In this document: in pieces, positions 35,001 to 43,729 of the stretch | How the letters are laid out: the number at the start of each line of letters is the position of its first letter | Position numbering within the stretch: position 1 is the stretch's first letter | From: Oleiphilus messinensis | GTDB taxonomy: Bacteria > Pseudomonadota > Gammaproteobacteria > Pseudomonadales > Oleiphilaceae | Reading direction: 5' to 3' | Assembly: GCF_002162375.1 (NCBI RefSeq) | Contig: NZ_CP021425.1 | Coordinates: 651,001 to 715,000, forward strand | Length of the DNA: 64,000 nucleotides | Translations under genes and position numbers: made by a program | The notes under the pieces: generated by a model | The model's input: only the letters and a program-made list of their open reading frames with translations | The model's database searches: none | What the model was told of the DNA's origin: nothing

Positions 35001-37023
35001 TCAATTCGATATTTTCACCCGGAAGTTTTTGGCCATCGAGCTGAGCCCGGAGAATGGCAAACTGAACTCGGCTGTTGGCTTGAGGGCTTTCGTCGCCAAA
35101 ATCAGGTCGTACGCCGAGATAACCGTCTTCAGGCCACAGCAAAGCTTGATAGCTGCGGGCAACCGGGCGACCGCCGGTTTCATAAAGACTGCTGTTTAAT
35201 TTGACATAAATGGGCGAATGATTTTGCTGCCAGTGGGCCGGAATATTCAACACGGTTTGGCCGGATTCATCGAGTGTGATATCGTCGAGGTTTAGTGTTT
35301 GCCGAGCGTTTTCCCGTTCATCGCCGAAGATGAAGTTGGGTAATGACGCCACCGGTTGACGTGCGAGATAGGATAATACACTGGTTGAGAGCCGGTTACC
35401 GGCAGCGGGTGCACCATAGAGATAGGCGCCGTATACGGGTATGGTCAGCGTTTGCTGGTGGTTGAATGTTTTAGTTTCAGTTTTGCCCTCGTTAAACTCG
35501 AGTTTCATGCGCTCAGGTAGAAACTCTTCCACGAGAAAGCCGTATAACTCGCTTTTACCGGCCCCCCAATCCAGTTGTACTGTCCATTTCCCGGTTGCCG
35601 CATTGCCGGGAATCGAGAAAGCATGATGCCGATAGAAACCCGATTGTTCAGCCATTGTAACCGTGCTCGACTCACTGCCATCCGGTTTGCGAATCACGGC
35701 CCGGACGGGGAAGCTATCCAGTGCGCGCCCATCTGCCTTACGCAATAACGCGGAGATATCCACGGTTTCCCCAGGACGGTATAAATCTCGCGGGGTATAA
35801 ATAAAAGCATCAATCGGATGATATGGCCGTTGACCGAGGTTGAAATCAGCCAGGTCCAACGGCGGTCCTGTTAGCTCGACAATCGCAAAACTGGTTTTAG
35901 TTTGTGCCACGATGTACCGGGCGCTTTCTGCATTCGGCGTATTGCGGGCAAAGCTGGCAAGGCCCCTGCCGCTGCTGGTTGTTTCCTGTAGCGTTTGCCC
36001 TTGATGATCCATCAGGCTGACGGTCACGCCTGAAATGGCATTGGCTGACTTCAAGGAGGAAACATGCACGTCGAGTTGATCCGCATAGACTCGAACGTGA
36101 ACCCCGAGATCTGTCACCATAAAATAGGTCACATCATTTTGATAATCATACTTGCCTGGCTGCTTCATCACCGCGAGGTAAACACCGGGCTGTTTGAGCT
36201 CAGGGATGTCCTGAACGGGAATGGCTTTGTCTTCCCGTTTGTTGGCTTCCGGATTCAGGTCGAATCTCCCCGTATAAACCAGATCACTCCATTGAGAAAA
36301 TCGACGTAAATTGTAGTAGCGATAGCGCCGTGCCTCGTTTACTTCCTGAATAAAGGCGCTGATATGAGGGGCTTTCAAGCGGTGGAAATTTATCTCCACT
36401 TCATCCACGTTCACAACGGATACCGGTAATCCCTCTGTCAGACCTTGTGCCAGAAACGACCCTTTGGTTGAAAAACTGAATGCAGGGGGAACCTTGCGCG
36501 TGTTCAGTGTGGTGATTTCGGTTGCTTTTAGCTCAGTATTATTGATCGCTGCGAGACCTTGATAAACAGAAACCGTGTAGTTGGCTTCCGGTTCGATATA
36601 AGGGAAATAAGCGATTTTTCCAGTGTCATCGATAACCCAGTCGCCATCTACTTTGCCACTGCTTTGGCTTGAACCGTTGTTCGGCGTGTTCAGTGAAATA
36701 TTGAGAAACTGCTGGAATGTCGTTTCAAGGTCAAGCGGTACAGACAGGGTAACGGCAATGGCATTTTTACCATTGAATGTGCGTTCAGATATGTCTAAAA
36801 CGGTTAACAGTTGACCGTCGTATTGCGCACTGAGCGCCGCTCTGTCTTGTCTCGTTGGCGCGTCAGGACTGGTTGCTTCCGGTGACGGGGCATTCTCTGG
36901 CTGTGATTCTGTTGGTGTGGGTTCACAGCCTGAAATAAAGAGTATCAAAGCCAGGAGTAAACCGAGGTGTATAAACATTCTTGGCTGCAGAAGGGGTGAT
37001 AAAGTTGGCGTAGTCATGGTCAT
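32002..37023 (-). CDS. yfhM: bacterial alpha-2-macroglobulin (YfhM-type lipoprotein)
   Basis: This 1673-residue lipoprotein has a lipobox (LILFISGCEPTPT, Cys about 33). A long series of MG domains and a CUB-like region follow, and the thioester motif GCLEQ has its Cys at 1193, confirming a thioester-forming type. The C-terminal half has the usual A2M helical TED domain (LQYPYGCLEQTSSRAFPLA) and a receptor-like end. It is anchored in the periplasm and traps proteases that breach the outer membrane. The stop overlaps the pbpC start (ATGA), consistent with repair of damaged wall by PBP1C. Size is normal for the family. Confidence 0.95.
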   Translation of the reverse strand: MTMTTPTLSPLLQPRMFIHLGLLLALILFISGCEPTPTESQPENAPSPEATSPDAPTRQDRAALSAQYDGQLLTVLDISERTFNGKNAIAVTLSVPLDLETTFQQFLNISLNTPNNGSSQSSGKVDGDWVIDDTGKIAYFPYIEPEANYTVSVYQGLAAINNTELKATEITTLNTRKVPPAFSFSTKGSFLAQGLTEGLPVSVVNVDEVEINFHRLKAPHISAFIQEVNEARRYRYYNLRRFSQWSDLVYTGRFDLNPEANKREDKAIPVQDIPELKQPGVYLAVMKQPGKYDYQNDVTYFMVTDLGVHVRVYADQLDVHVSSLKSANAISGVTVSLMDHQGQTLQETTSSGRGLASFARNTPNAESARYIVAQTKTSFAIVELTGPPLDLADFNLGQRPYHPIDAFIYTPRDLYRPGETVDISALLRKADGRALDSFPVRAVIRKPDGSESSTVTMAEQSGFYRHHAFSIPGNAATGKWTVQLDWGAGKSELYGFLVEEFLPERMKLEFNEGKTETKTFNHQQTLTIPVYGAYLYGAPAAGNRLSTSVLSYLARQPVASLPNFIFGDERENARQTLNLDDITLDESGQTVLNIPAHWQQNHSPIYVKLNSSLYETGGRPVARSYQALLWPEDGYLGVRPDFGDESPQANSRVQFAILRAQLDGQKLPGENIELTLIREDRQYFWEYNSQQGWHYEFTEKEFPVFNQTVNFNAGESAKIEVPVDWGRYRFEARDRQRNEVTTVRFFAGTDWYANWRQSQIGNTASKPDQVNIVLDKAAYRGGETAQLTINPPHAGEAIVLVESDKPLWSTRLAMGAEAKTISIPIDASWQRHDIYVSVVMLRPASREQEITPARAFGLIHLPLDRSERTLNVSIEADDKTEPEQTFPVKVKVEGQSIHPAWVTLSAVDVGVLNITNYDTPNPEALFFGPRRYSIESRDMYSKLIELNQYERAGIRFGGDIDLSQGGDEPLSEVQILSQFYRPQQVDAEGYATFHLPLPQFNGQIRLMAVAYSEETFGHNDHETTVASPIVTQLAMPRFLGAHDQSQIALDIHNLSGESKNLDVTVQTSPPLKSEQFTKTLALKHDEKTTLTWPIHADFGYGKAPITVKVTDTATNPPLKAIERTWNLGVRPAYSPVTRQEKVVLGAGDSVILDALTLDAYYQSELRGKLKVSARPPLNLDSHLQSLLQYPYGCLEQTSSRAFPLAIATQENLQRFNLAKLDEAERLKRINTALTRIAGMQLSSGGFGLWDNQSPEEHWLTAYVTDLLLRLRDEGYRVSESILDKALKRLQHYTVTQGGAINQRYSENETHYTFAYQAYAAYVLARVNRDTLAATRLLLDRLLQLDTHTTRGHAPVESGLPYLHLAAALRLQGDPSRAEQAIEKAIHTTRDQHRYLGDYGTPLRDRALMIALMLEHHIEEHTALTWANELTDQIYQRRWLSTQERNALFMTGLQLENKIDTGWEANITLGENRFERKQTVSELLELNSKQLLKRINLTNNGTGPLFIERTYRGYPKTPAPVTDAGYHISRQYYNTQGEAIDPDQIKSGELLLVHLQVNSEDRHPDTLVVDLLPAGLELENQNLSHAVNLNDFVINNQPVQKLISGTTITYQEYRDDRYIAAIDLRYQKANLFYLARAVTPGIYQVPAPFVEDMYRPEHRGVGFTQDKLKVLPRQ

Positions 37024-37257
37024 AATTCCAGAAAACCCGTTAAGTCAGGACTTCAAAACAGAGTAGAACAGGAGTGTGGTAATTGTGTGCTTAAACTGTG
37101 GCTTTTCCAGGTTAAAACTATGGCGAATTGAGGCAGTGCAATTTTGAGGAGGTGATGTGAAGAGCAAGTTGCATACTGAAATATCCCTGATTTTCGATGC
37201 ATGATTCCGTTTGTCACGAGATGGTATTGCAGGTCTGACCGAAAGGCAATTGCTGAT

Positions 37258-37283
37258 CCGAAGGCATGCATAGATGCCTTCGG
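37258..37283. terminator. strong 10-bp stem-loop between yfhM and metY
   Basis: CCGAAGGCAT (37258-37267) pairs perfectly with ATGCCTTCGG (37274-37283) around a six-base loop. It lies 26 bp downstream of the metY stop on the minus strand. No T-run follows on either strand, so it may be a terminator, a 3'-end stabiliser or the leader hairpin of yfhM. Confidence 0.5.
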
Positions 37284-37308
37284 GGTATTTCAGAGGATAA
37301 CGCTAAGG

Positions 37309-38580
37309 TTAAACAGTTTCCAATGCCTGGGCCACATCGGCAATGATATCCGCGATATTTTCAATGCCCACTGATATGCGCACCAAGTCTTCGCTGACAC
37401 CGGCTTTTGCAAGTTCCTCAGCATTCAGCTGTCTGTGGGTGGTTGAAGCGGGGTGGCAGGCCAGTGATTTGGCATCACCAATGTTTACCAGGCGCAGAAT
37501 CATTTGCAGCGCATCAATGAACTTGGCGCCGGATTCGCGGCCGCCGGTAATCCCGAAACTCAAAATGCCAGAGGCCTTGCCCTGAGTGATTTTTTGGCAC
37601 GTTTCAAAATAGGGGCTTTCCGGCATGGCTGCATAGTTGACCCACTCAATTTTCGGGTGCGCCTTCAGGTAATCTGCCAGGGCCTCTGCATTCTGGCAAT
37701 GGCGCTCCATCCGTAATCCCAGGGTTTCCAATCCCTGTAGAATCTGGAACGCATTCATGGGCGAAAGGGCGGCCCCGGTGTTGCGTAGAGGTACAACCCG
37801 ACAGCGGCCGATAAACGCGGCTTCACCTAATGCTTCAGTGTAGACGACCCCATGGTAGGACGGGTCAGGCTCATTCAAAACTGCAAACCGTTTCTTATCG
37901 GCGGTCCAGTCAAATTTGCCGCTGTCAATGATAACGCCGCCAATGGATGTGCCGTGTCCGCCAGTGTATTTGGTCAGTGAGTGAACCACTATATCGGCGC
38001 CCAGTTCAAAGGGGCGGCATAAAAACGGTGTGGCGACTGTGTTGTCTACAATCAATGGAACACCATGTTTGTGGGCAATCTCTGCGAGTTTTTGAAGGTC
38101 GACAATATTTCCTGCAGGATTGCCAATCGATTCACAAAATACTGCTTTGGTGTTTTCGTCTATGGCGTTTTCAAACCCGTCGTAGTCATCATGGGATACC
38201 ATTCGGACTTCAATACCCTGCCGAGGGAATGTATGGGCGAAGAGGTTATACGTGCCACCATACAGCTGACTGGTGCTCACAATATTTGAATTGACTTCGC
38301 ACAAGCACTGGATTGCGTAGGTGATCGCGGCCATACCTGAAGCGACACCCAGTGCACCGACACCGCCTTCCATTGCCGCCAAACGTTGTTCGAGTACTGC
38401 TGTGGTGGGATTCGTGATTCGTGTATAAATGTTTCCAGGTACTTTCAGGTCGAAGAGATCTGCACCATGTTGCGTATCATCGAATGTATAAGATGTCGTT
38501 TGATAGATGGGAACGGCTGCCGCTTTTGTGGTTGCTTCCGACTCGTAGCCATGGTGCAAGGCGATTGATTCTAGTTTCAT
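37309..38580 (-). CDS. metY: O-acetylhomoserine (O-succinylhomoserine) sulfhydrylase, MetY
   Basis: This 423-residue PLP enzyme of the Cys/Met metabolism family catalyses direct sulfhydrylation of O-acylhomoserine to homocysteine. The PLP lysine is K204 (HSLTKYTGGHG), with the family segments YTRITNPTTAVLEQRLAAMEGG and LIVDNTVATPF. The long Y-x-D-A-L-Q-type insert near residue 260 (EPDPSYHGVVYTEALGEAAF) is the MetY-type extension that separates it from MetB/MetC. Cytoplasmic. It is divergent from the AraC gene with a 52-bp gap, so that regulator could act on it. Confidence 0.94.
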   Translation of the reverse strand: MKLESIALHHGYESEATTKAAAVPIYQTTSYTFDDTQHGADLFDLKVPGNIYTRITNPTTAVLEQRLAAMEGGVGALGVASGMAAITYAIQCLCEVNSNIVSTSQLYGGTYNLFAHTFPRQGIEVRMVSHDDYDGFENAIDENTKAVFCESIGNPAGNIVDLQKLAEIAHKHGVPLIVDNTVATPFLCRPFELGADIVVHSLTKYTGGHGTSIGGVIIDSGKFDWTADKKRFAVLNEPDPSYHGVVYTEALGEAAFIGRCRVVPLRNTGAALSPMNAFQILQGLETLGLRMERHCQNAEALADYLKAHPKIEWVNYAAMPESPYFETCQKITQGKASGILSFGITGGRESGAKFIDALQMILRLVNIGDAKSLACHPASTTHRQLNAEELAKAGVSEDLVRISVGIENIADIIADVAQALETV

Positions 38581-38632
38581 CGTTTTACTCTGTCCGTATT
38601 GTGATAATTTAGTTTAGGAAACATAGCAGAAA

Positions 38633-39691
38633 GTGATCCGAACACAGTATGAATTCAAAAAACAAGTCATGGATAGAGCATCACGAATGAATGAGAACAC
38701 ACATGAGGCCGGACTTTTCTTGAATTATGTTTACCACGCCCTGGGGCAGATGGGGATGGATCGTGCCGCGATATTTGCCAGTGTCAATTTACCGGATGAG
38801 CCACCTGATCCGCTTGTTCGTCGAGATAATTCAACCCAGGCGCGGTTTTGGCACGCCGCAGAAGATATCACCGGGGACTCCGACATCGGACTGCATGTGG
38901 GCCGTTATCTACCGGTGTTTCGTGGTCATATTTTTGAGTATCTTTTTCTCAGCAGCGCAACGTTTGAGGAGGGTCTGAGAGCGGTAATACGCTATGGTGT
39001 TTTATTTACCAACACATTGAATCTGAATTTGCACATTGAAGAGGGTGCCGCAATTCTTTCCGGGTTTTCCCACCCTGTGCGGCATTACCTCGAGTGTTTT
39101 CTGCCCTCTATCGTAAACTTTTTGCGGTTCGTGACAGATGATGATTTCCAACCGGCTGAAATCAGGCTTGAATATCCGATTGGCGCTGACGCAAGCGAGT
39201 ATCTGTCCATCTTGGGCGCGCCAGTCAGTATGGGGGCCTCTCAGGGCGCTATTCTGTTCGATGCAGCCCTGCTGAAGCGCCCCTCTCGCTCAGCGAACTC
39301 ACAGCTTTTTGTTCAGGTTGAAGCGCTCGCGGCCCAGAATGCTGTTGCCATAGGGCGGGTTAGCATTATTAATCAAATTGAGTCCGAATTGAATGACTTG
39401 CTGAAAAGTGGGGAAGTGTCATTGTCCATTGTCGCCCAACGCTTGAATCGAAACCCCAGAACCCTGCGTGCCGAGCTGGCTGCAGTGGGAACGAATTTCA
39501 ATCAGGTCCTGGCCCGTTATCGAGAGCGTCTCGCCAGGCGACTGCTATCCAGAACAACTCATAGTCTTGATCAAATCGTGTATTTGACTGGTTTTTCAGA
39601 GCCCTCGGCTTTTGCCAGGGCGTTCAAGCGCTGGACCGGGGAGCGGCCCACCGATTACCGGATACGCAAGCAGGCTTTGTCAAAGTCTTGA
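38633..39691 (+). CDS. AraC-family transcriptional regulator (arabinose-binding-like N-terminal domain)
   Basis: This 352-residue protein has an N-terminal ligand-like region of about 200 residues that matches the Arabinose_bd type (AEDITGDSDIGLHVGRYL, then GHIFEYLFLSSATFEEGLRAVIRY). A C-terminal AraC helix-turn-helix (about 255-345) follows, with SLSIVAQRLNRNPRTLRAEL and LARRLLSRTTHSLDQIVYLTGFSEPSAFARAFKRWTGERPTDYR. The start is a GTG at 38633; ATGs at codons 13 and 19 are alternatives that could be the true start. It is divergent to metY at 52 bp, but its target could equally be the following genes. Confidence 0.88.
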   Translation: MIRTQYEFKKQVMDRASRMNENTHEAGLFLNYVYHALGQMGMDRAAIFASVNLPDEPPDPLVRRDNSTQARFWHAAEDITGDSDIGLHVGRYLPVFRGHIFEYLFLSSATFEEGLRAVIRYGVLFTNTLNLNLHIEEGAAILSGFSHPVRHYLECFLPSIVNFLRFVTDDDFQPAEIRLEYPIGADASEYLSILGAPVSMGASQGAILFDAALLKRPSRSANSQLFVQVEALAAQNAVAIGRVSIINQIESELNDLLKSGEVSLSIVAQRLNRNPRTLRAELAAVGTNFNQVLARYRERLARRLLSRTTHSLDQIVYLTGFSEPSAFARAFKRWTGERPTDYRIRKQALSKS

Positions 39692-39787
39692 CCGAAGCGT
39701 CATCAAGTACCATAGCGCTGAGGTCAAAAATATTTGTCAATCAATCTTTACAATTTCGCTTGAATTAACACATGAGAGGATTTGAGG

Positions 39788-40423
39788 ATGATTGGTTTTC
39801 CTGTTGGGGTCTTGGCGGCAAACGCAGTCGAGTGGTATGCACACAAAGTCTGGTTACACGAATACCCATCGAAACACCGAAGCAGTCCGTTCTTTACCCA
39901 TATTCGACACCATAAACGCGCCCGGCAGAATGATTTTCACGATGAAGGCTACAACAATTCCATGTGGAAAGATCAGGAAATGTTTAATGAAAAGGTCGGA
40001 CTCATAGGATTGTGTGCAGCAACTGCGGTCGTCGCACCGGTTGCCCCGTTTTTCACCTTGGGCACTTGGTATGGCATGTGGCGCTACTGGAGCGTTCATA
40101 AAAAGTGCCATCTTGATCCGGATTATGCCCGTACCCGAATTCCCTGGCACTACGATCATCATATGAATGCAAGTCAGGATGCCAATTGGTGCGTTACCCG
40201 GCCCTGGTTTGATTATATTATGGGTACACGTGTGATTTCAGACCCGGAGATCGCTGAAACCAATCCATTAGGCATGAACTTACCCGATTGGCTGGAAAAG
40301 CCAGTGAATCGATTGGCTCGACGGCTTTTACCCAAAGCATTTGCTCAAATCGACCAACGTTCCAGAGAAGATGCCCAGCTTCGGAGTCAGGGCGTGGCCC
40401 TGGACGTCGCGGGTGTGGTCTGA
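39788..40423 (+). CDS. fatty acid hydroxylase/sterol desaturase-like membrane protein
   Basis: This 211-residue protein is marked by histidine boxes typical of membrane di-iron hydroxylases: AHKVWLH, THIRHHKRAR, HKKCH and HYDHHMN (H-x-x-H-H pattern). Two or three hydrophobic segments (about 1-13, 77-100) are spaced between them. A region after about residue 155 is not typical, and the protein is short relative to sterol desaturases. It is likely to hydroxylate a lipid or carotenoid. Start ATG 39788 has AGAGGA eight bases upstream. It is downstream of the AraC regulator and could be its target. Confidence 0.75.
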   Translation: MIGFPVGVLAANAVEWYAHKVWLHEYPSKHRSSPFFTHIRHHKRARQNDFHDEGYNNSMWKDQEMFNEKVGLIGLCAATAVVAPVAPFFTLGTWYGMWRYWSVHKKCHLDPDYARTRIPWHYDHHMNASQDANWCVTRPWFDYIMGTRVISDPEIAETNPLGMNLPDWLEKPVNRLARRLLPKAFAQIDQRSREDAQLRSQGVALDVAGVV

Positions 40424-40635
40424 ACTCGGATTTGATAAATTGATAATGGGGGCTTTGTCTCAATTTGCGGCCCCCGTTTGAATTGAATTCTGCCTTTTCG
40501 CATTAACAGATGGTTTTGATATTTACCAATTCTATCTATAATTAATGCAGGTAAGTCAGTCGATATCTCGTCATCATATTGCACTTTGTCAAGGATAGAC
40601 TGCCGTTTCACTCATTTAGCTTTTGAGCGTGTTAT

Positions 40636-41322
40636 ATGATCATACGTCTCCTTTTTGTGCCCCTCTTTTTTCTGATTATTCTGGTCGTTTGTTTCAATGT
40701 AGAGCCGAGTTACGCCAAGTCCGTGACCACGATTGAACAGCTGATTGAGAAGCACGGTAAACGCAAGTTAATGGACTTTGTGCTGGCAAAGCGTAACGGT
40801 TCCATATCCATTAGTTATCCGGGAAATCCTGTCATCTCTGATTTTGGTGGTATGCCCAGCAGAGATCTGATTGATTACAGAACGCTGGCTAAAGACCTGA
40901 AAATATTGGGTAAGTTTGCCAGCCAGGTGGATGCTTTATTATCCGAAGATAAAGTGGCCGAGCCTGAGGAAAGCGGTGACGGGGAATGGAATGACGTTAA
41001 CGAGCGCTGGAGCAGGCTTATTTATGCGCAGTTTGATCCCGGTTTTCTCAAAGCCTGTCGACGAAATGAAAGCGAATCATACTGTCGGTGTGTACTGGAC
41101 TACATCCATGAAAATGCTTCGGGTGTGGATATTGAAAATCTGGATAAATACCTGACCTATCGTGAAAGAGGCTATTCCAGTTACTTACGTGAAGAAGGCT
41201 TGAATGTGACAAAAGCACGAAACCTGATCAGCAGTGTACGCCGTCATGCCCGGAATTGCGGTGAGCCGGAAAGTGAAGATTTCGTGGGCTCAGGGACTGC
41301 CGGGCGAGCGCTGAATTATTAA
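40636..41322 (+). CDS. secreted hypothetical protein (228 aa)
   Basis: The N-terminus MIIRLLFVPLFFLIILVVCF is a long signal sequence with a likely cleavage after PSYA-K. The mature protein is mixed charged with four cysteines near the C-terminus (KACRRNESESYCRCVLDYI and HARNCGEPE), spaced to allow two disulfides in the periplasm. The C-x-C-V-x-D-Y-I-H part resembles small cysteine-containing periplasmic domains, but no family was firmly recognised. It is followed 12 bp later by the DUF2956 gene, suggesting co-transcription. Confidence 0.6.
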   Translation: MIIRLLFVPLFFLIILVVCFNVEPSYAKSVTTIEQLIEKHGKRKLMDFVLAKRNGSISISYPGNPVISDFGGMPSRDLIDYRTLAKDLKILGKFASQVDALLSEDKVAEPEESGDGEWNDVNERWSRLIYAQFDPGFLKACRRNESESYCRCVLDYIHENASGVDIENLDKYLTYRERGYSSYLREEGLNVTKARNLISSVRRHARNCGEPESEDFVGSGTAGRALNY

Positions 41323-41334
41323 ATCAGGAGTCCC

Positions 41335-41673
41335 ATGGCAAAGTATAAACGAAAACAGGCTATTTCCCCTGAAACCCAGGAAGAAGCGCTTGCGGTAGCA
41401 AAAGCTACCCAGCGTCCGGGACAAACGAAAGAACAAACCAAACTGATCGCCCAAGGTATCCAGAAGGGGATTGATCAATACAAAAAGCAGCAAAAGTTCA
41501 AAGCCCGCGAGCAGGACAGGCAGCGGAAAAAAGAGGCCCGGACTCGTGAAACAGGCGAACCTGTGGCTCAGCCTGTTCAGGTTAGCCAAAATGCTTCATG
41601 GCTTCCTTGGAGCTTGTTGGCCGTGACCTGGCTCGGCATAGGACTCTATGGGATCTATGTTGTGATGGCTTGA
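41335..41673 (+). CDS. DUF2956 family protein
   Basis: This 112-residue protein matches DUF2956: YKRKQAISPETQEEALAVAKATQRPGQTKEQTKLIAQGIQKGIDQYKKQQKFKAREQDR, rich in K, Q and R, followed by a single C-terminal membrane helix (about 88-110, WLPWSLLAVTWLGIGLYGIYVVM). The family has a positively charged helical N-terminus and a membrane anchor; function is unknown. A strong AGGAG lies upstream. It lies 12 bp after the secreted 228-aa protein gene and probably shares its transcript. Confidence 0.88.
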   Translation: MAKYKRKQAISPETQEEALAVAKATQRPGQTKEQTKLIAQGIQKGIDQYKKQQKFKAREQDRQRKKEARTRETGEPVAQPVQVSQNASWLPWSLLAVTWLGIGLYGIYVVMA

Positions 41674-41751
41674 TTTTTATCACTCTTGATTATTGTCGCC
41701 TTTACCTGGTTATATTCCGATAATCCCTCCCGTCAGGAGACTGAAAAGCTG

Positions 41752-41946
41752 ATGAATACTGCTCTCGATATTCGCAATATGACTCGACCTGAAGTGGACG
41801 AGCTGGTCAGCTGGGCTGCCCGTGAATGTACCTCGGCGGATTCCCGGATATTACTCATGAGCGTGTTTTTGGTGTCACAACATTTGAACTGGGTTGATGC
41901 ACGATCTTCTTTACTGCAATTCCCAGGCGCTTTGCCAGTCTGCTGA
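41752..41946 (+). pseudogene. GNAT acetyltransferase remnant (N-terminal fragment)
   Basis: The frame ATG AAT ACT... translates as MNTALDIRNMTRPEVDELVS and WAARE, which resembles the start of a GNAT acetyltransferase family whose members open M-x-I-R-x-M-T-R-A-E-(V/L)-D-x-A-V-x-W-A-A-x-E-G-W-N-P-G. After WAARE the expected GWNPG is missing and the reading frame continues with unrelated residues into the opposite-strand norR gene. It is read as a fragment left by a deletion or insertion. The resemblance is from memory and the stretch is short. Confidence 0.4.
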
Positions 41947-43495
41947 GATTGGCCCGGTCCATCTCCAGAGCGCGAGCCGTGGCTGACCAATTTCCCTGGT
42001 GATCTTGAAGCTGTTTCAAAATCAGGTTTCTCTGGAATTGCTCTGTTGCCGTTTTCAGGGAGATCGGGACTGTGGGTGAAAAGTCCGGTTCTTTTATGGC
42101 TTCTGATGGCGTGCGGCTTGATGACGATTTTCCTAAAGGCGCAAGATGTTCGAGGTGTTCTATCTTTATTGTCGTCAGGGCATGGGGGCGGGAGGCATTC
42201 GCCCGTAAAGCGGCGCGACCAATAATATGCTCCAGTTCTCGAACATTTCCGGGCCAGTCGTAGGCCTCCAGGCGTGCCACAACACCGTTGTCAATCAGAA
42301 GTTGTTGTAGCCCCAGTTTGCGCCGGGTCTGTTCTGCGAAATAGCCTGCGAGCAGGGTAATATCGCCTGTTCGCTCCCTCAGGGCGGGTACCTGTAGCGG
42401 ATACATGCTCAAGCGATGAAAAAGGTCTTCGCGGAATTGGCCCCGTTCAATTTCGTGTTTGAGTTGACGATTGGTCGCGGCCAGTACCCGCACATCTACA
42501 TACTCCGGCTCGTCTTGACCTACCGGTTGTATTTCCTGGCTTTGTAGCGCACGTAGCAATTTACTCTGGGTTGCCATCGGTAACTCGCCAACTTCATCAA
42601 GAAACAGGGTACCGCCGTTTGCGAGGCTGAATTTTCCTGCCCGGTTGCGTTCCGCCCCGGTAAACGCGCCTTTCACGTGTCCGAAAAGTTCACTTTCTAC
42701 CAGATTTTCAGGTAAGGCTGCACAATTAACATAAACCAGAGGGCCGTTTGACCGGTTTGATTGCTGGTGCAGGGTTCTGGCCACGAGTTCTTTTCCCACT
42801 CCGGTTTCCCCTTCGATGAGCACGGTAAAATCAGAAGGGGCGACAACGCTGATTTCCTCACGCAGTCGATTCATCACCTGGCTGTGTCCGATGATTTCTC
42901 CGCCATCCTTGGTGAGTGCCTCTTCGGTCAACTCGCACACGACGCGCTGCACATGCTGGGTGTGGGCTTCCAGCTTTTCCAGCAACATCGCGGTATTCAG
43001 GCAAGCGGCGGCCATCGCTGCAATGATTTCCAGTGTCCGCTCCGGGATAGAATCGAAGCAGCCAGGGGTCAGGCTATCCAATGTCAATAAGCCAATTACT
43101 TCGTTGTTGGATCGCAGCGGTAAGCCCATACAGGCATGTACCGGTAGATTACCCTCGTACGCATGGACCATACCGTCGTACGGATCAGGGAGGTCACAGT
43201 CACTGGCAAATCGAACGGGGCCGGTTGAATTCAGGATTTGTGTGAATCGGGGGTGGGACTGAATATCAAAGCGCCGACCTAGCACATCTCGCACCAGTCC
43301 TTTCTGAGCCAGTGGCTTTAAGCGTTCACCCTGCCTTTGCAGCATGACGACTGCATCACATTGAATAATGCCCCGGACTGTATTCAATAAACGTTCGAAG
43401 CGATCCTCAGCCGTAACACTGGTGGCCATATCAATGGCAAGATCCAGTAGCGTGCTGGTCGATATATGAACCCTGGGAGTGATCATCTTTGTCAT
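41855..43495 (-). CDS. norR: NorR/FhpR-type sigma-54-dependent nitric-oxide regulator
   Basis: This 546-residue protein has a GAF sensor domain (about 15-165) that retains the features of NO-sensing NorR: D99 of the [12 protein letters not shown] segment, the cysteine in HACMGLPL, and D140 in LTLD. The AAA+ domain has Walker A GETGVGKE (229-236) and GAFTGA (276-281), needed for sigma-54 contact. It ends in a Fis-type helix-turn-helix (about 495-545). It senses NO and activates the divergent small membrane protein and hmp genes. Its 3' end overlaps a GNAT-like remnant by about 92 bp. FhpR is the Pseudomonas counterpart that controls fhp. Confidence 0.93.
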   Translation of the reverse strand: MTKMITPRVHISTSTLLDLAIDMATSVTAEDRFERLLNTVRGIIQCDAVVMLQRQGERLKPLAQKGLVRDVLGRRFDIQSHPRFTQILNSTGPVRFASDCDLPDPYDGMVHAYEGNLPVHACMGLPLRSNNEVIGLLTLDSLTPGCFDSIPERTLEIIAAMAAACLNTAMLLEKLEAHTQHVQRVVCELTEEALTKDGGEIIGHSQVMNRLREEISVVAPSDFTVLIEGETGVGKELVARTLHQQSNRSNGPLVYVNCAALPENLVESELFGHVKGAFTGAERNRAGKFSLANGGTLFLDEVGELPMATQSKLLRALQSQEIQPVGQDEPEYVDVRVLAATNRQLKHEIERGQFREDLFHRLSMYPLQVPALRERTGDITLLAGYFAEQTRRKLGLQQLLIDNGVVARLEAYDWPGNVRELEHIIGRAALRANASRPHALTTIKIEHLEHLAPLGKSSSSRTPSEAIKEPDFSPTVPISLKTATEQFQRNLILKQLQDHQGNWSATARALEMDRANLSRLAKRLGIAVKKIVHQPSSNVVTPKTRS

Positions 43496-43557
43496 TGCTC
43501 TGAGTGTGCTGGAATCCGTAATTTAAATAGAGATTGTAGTTAAAGTGGTACAGTCAA

Positions 43558-43568
43558 GTCAAAATGAC
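43558..43568. promoter_or_regulatory. NorR-type binding site 1 (GT-N7-AC)
   Basis: GTCAAAATGAC fits the GT-N7-AC core with symmetric GTCA/TGAC arms that NorR-family regulators use. It is between the divergent norR and the small membrane protein gene, 26 bp from site 2 and about 80-95 bp upstream of the -24 box, a normal enhancer position. Confidence 0.7.
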
Positions 43569-43583
43569 ACTGGTTTGCTGTGT

Positions 43584-43594
43584 GTCGATATGAC
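43584..43594. promoter_or_regulatory. NorR-type binding site 2 (GT-N7-AC)
   Basis: GTCGATATGAC has the same GT-N7-AC core and GTC/GAC arms as site 1. Centre-to-centre spacing to site 1 is 26 bp. E. coli norVW has three such sites; no convincing third copy was found here. Confidence 0.7.
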
Positions 43595-43648
43595 CTATAT
43601 ATCCTGTGAATATTTTGTATATTATTGATAATAATGAATTTACTGGAT

Positions 43649-43664
43649 TGGCATAAACCTGGCT
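43649..43664 (+). promoter_or_regulatory. sigma-54 (-24/-12) promoter
   Basis: TGGCATAAACCTGGCT matches the sigma-54 consensus (TGGCA at -24, GC at -12) with correct spacing. It lies about 66 bp upstream of the ATG at 43730 and reads towards the small membrane protein and hmp. Together with the two GT-N7-AC sites it supports NO-dependent activation by the adjacent NorR. Confidence 0.75.
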
Positions 43665-43729
43665 AAGCATGTTTAGTGACACAGCTGAGTATCGAATCAA
43701 GACATTAAACAGATAGGGGTAAACCTGCC

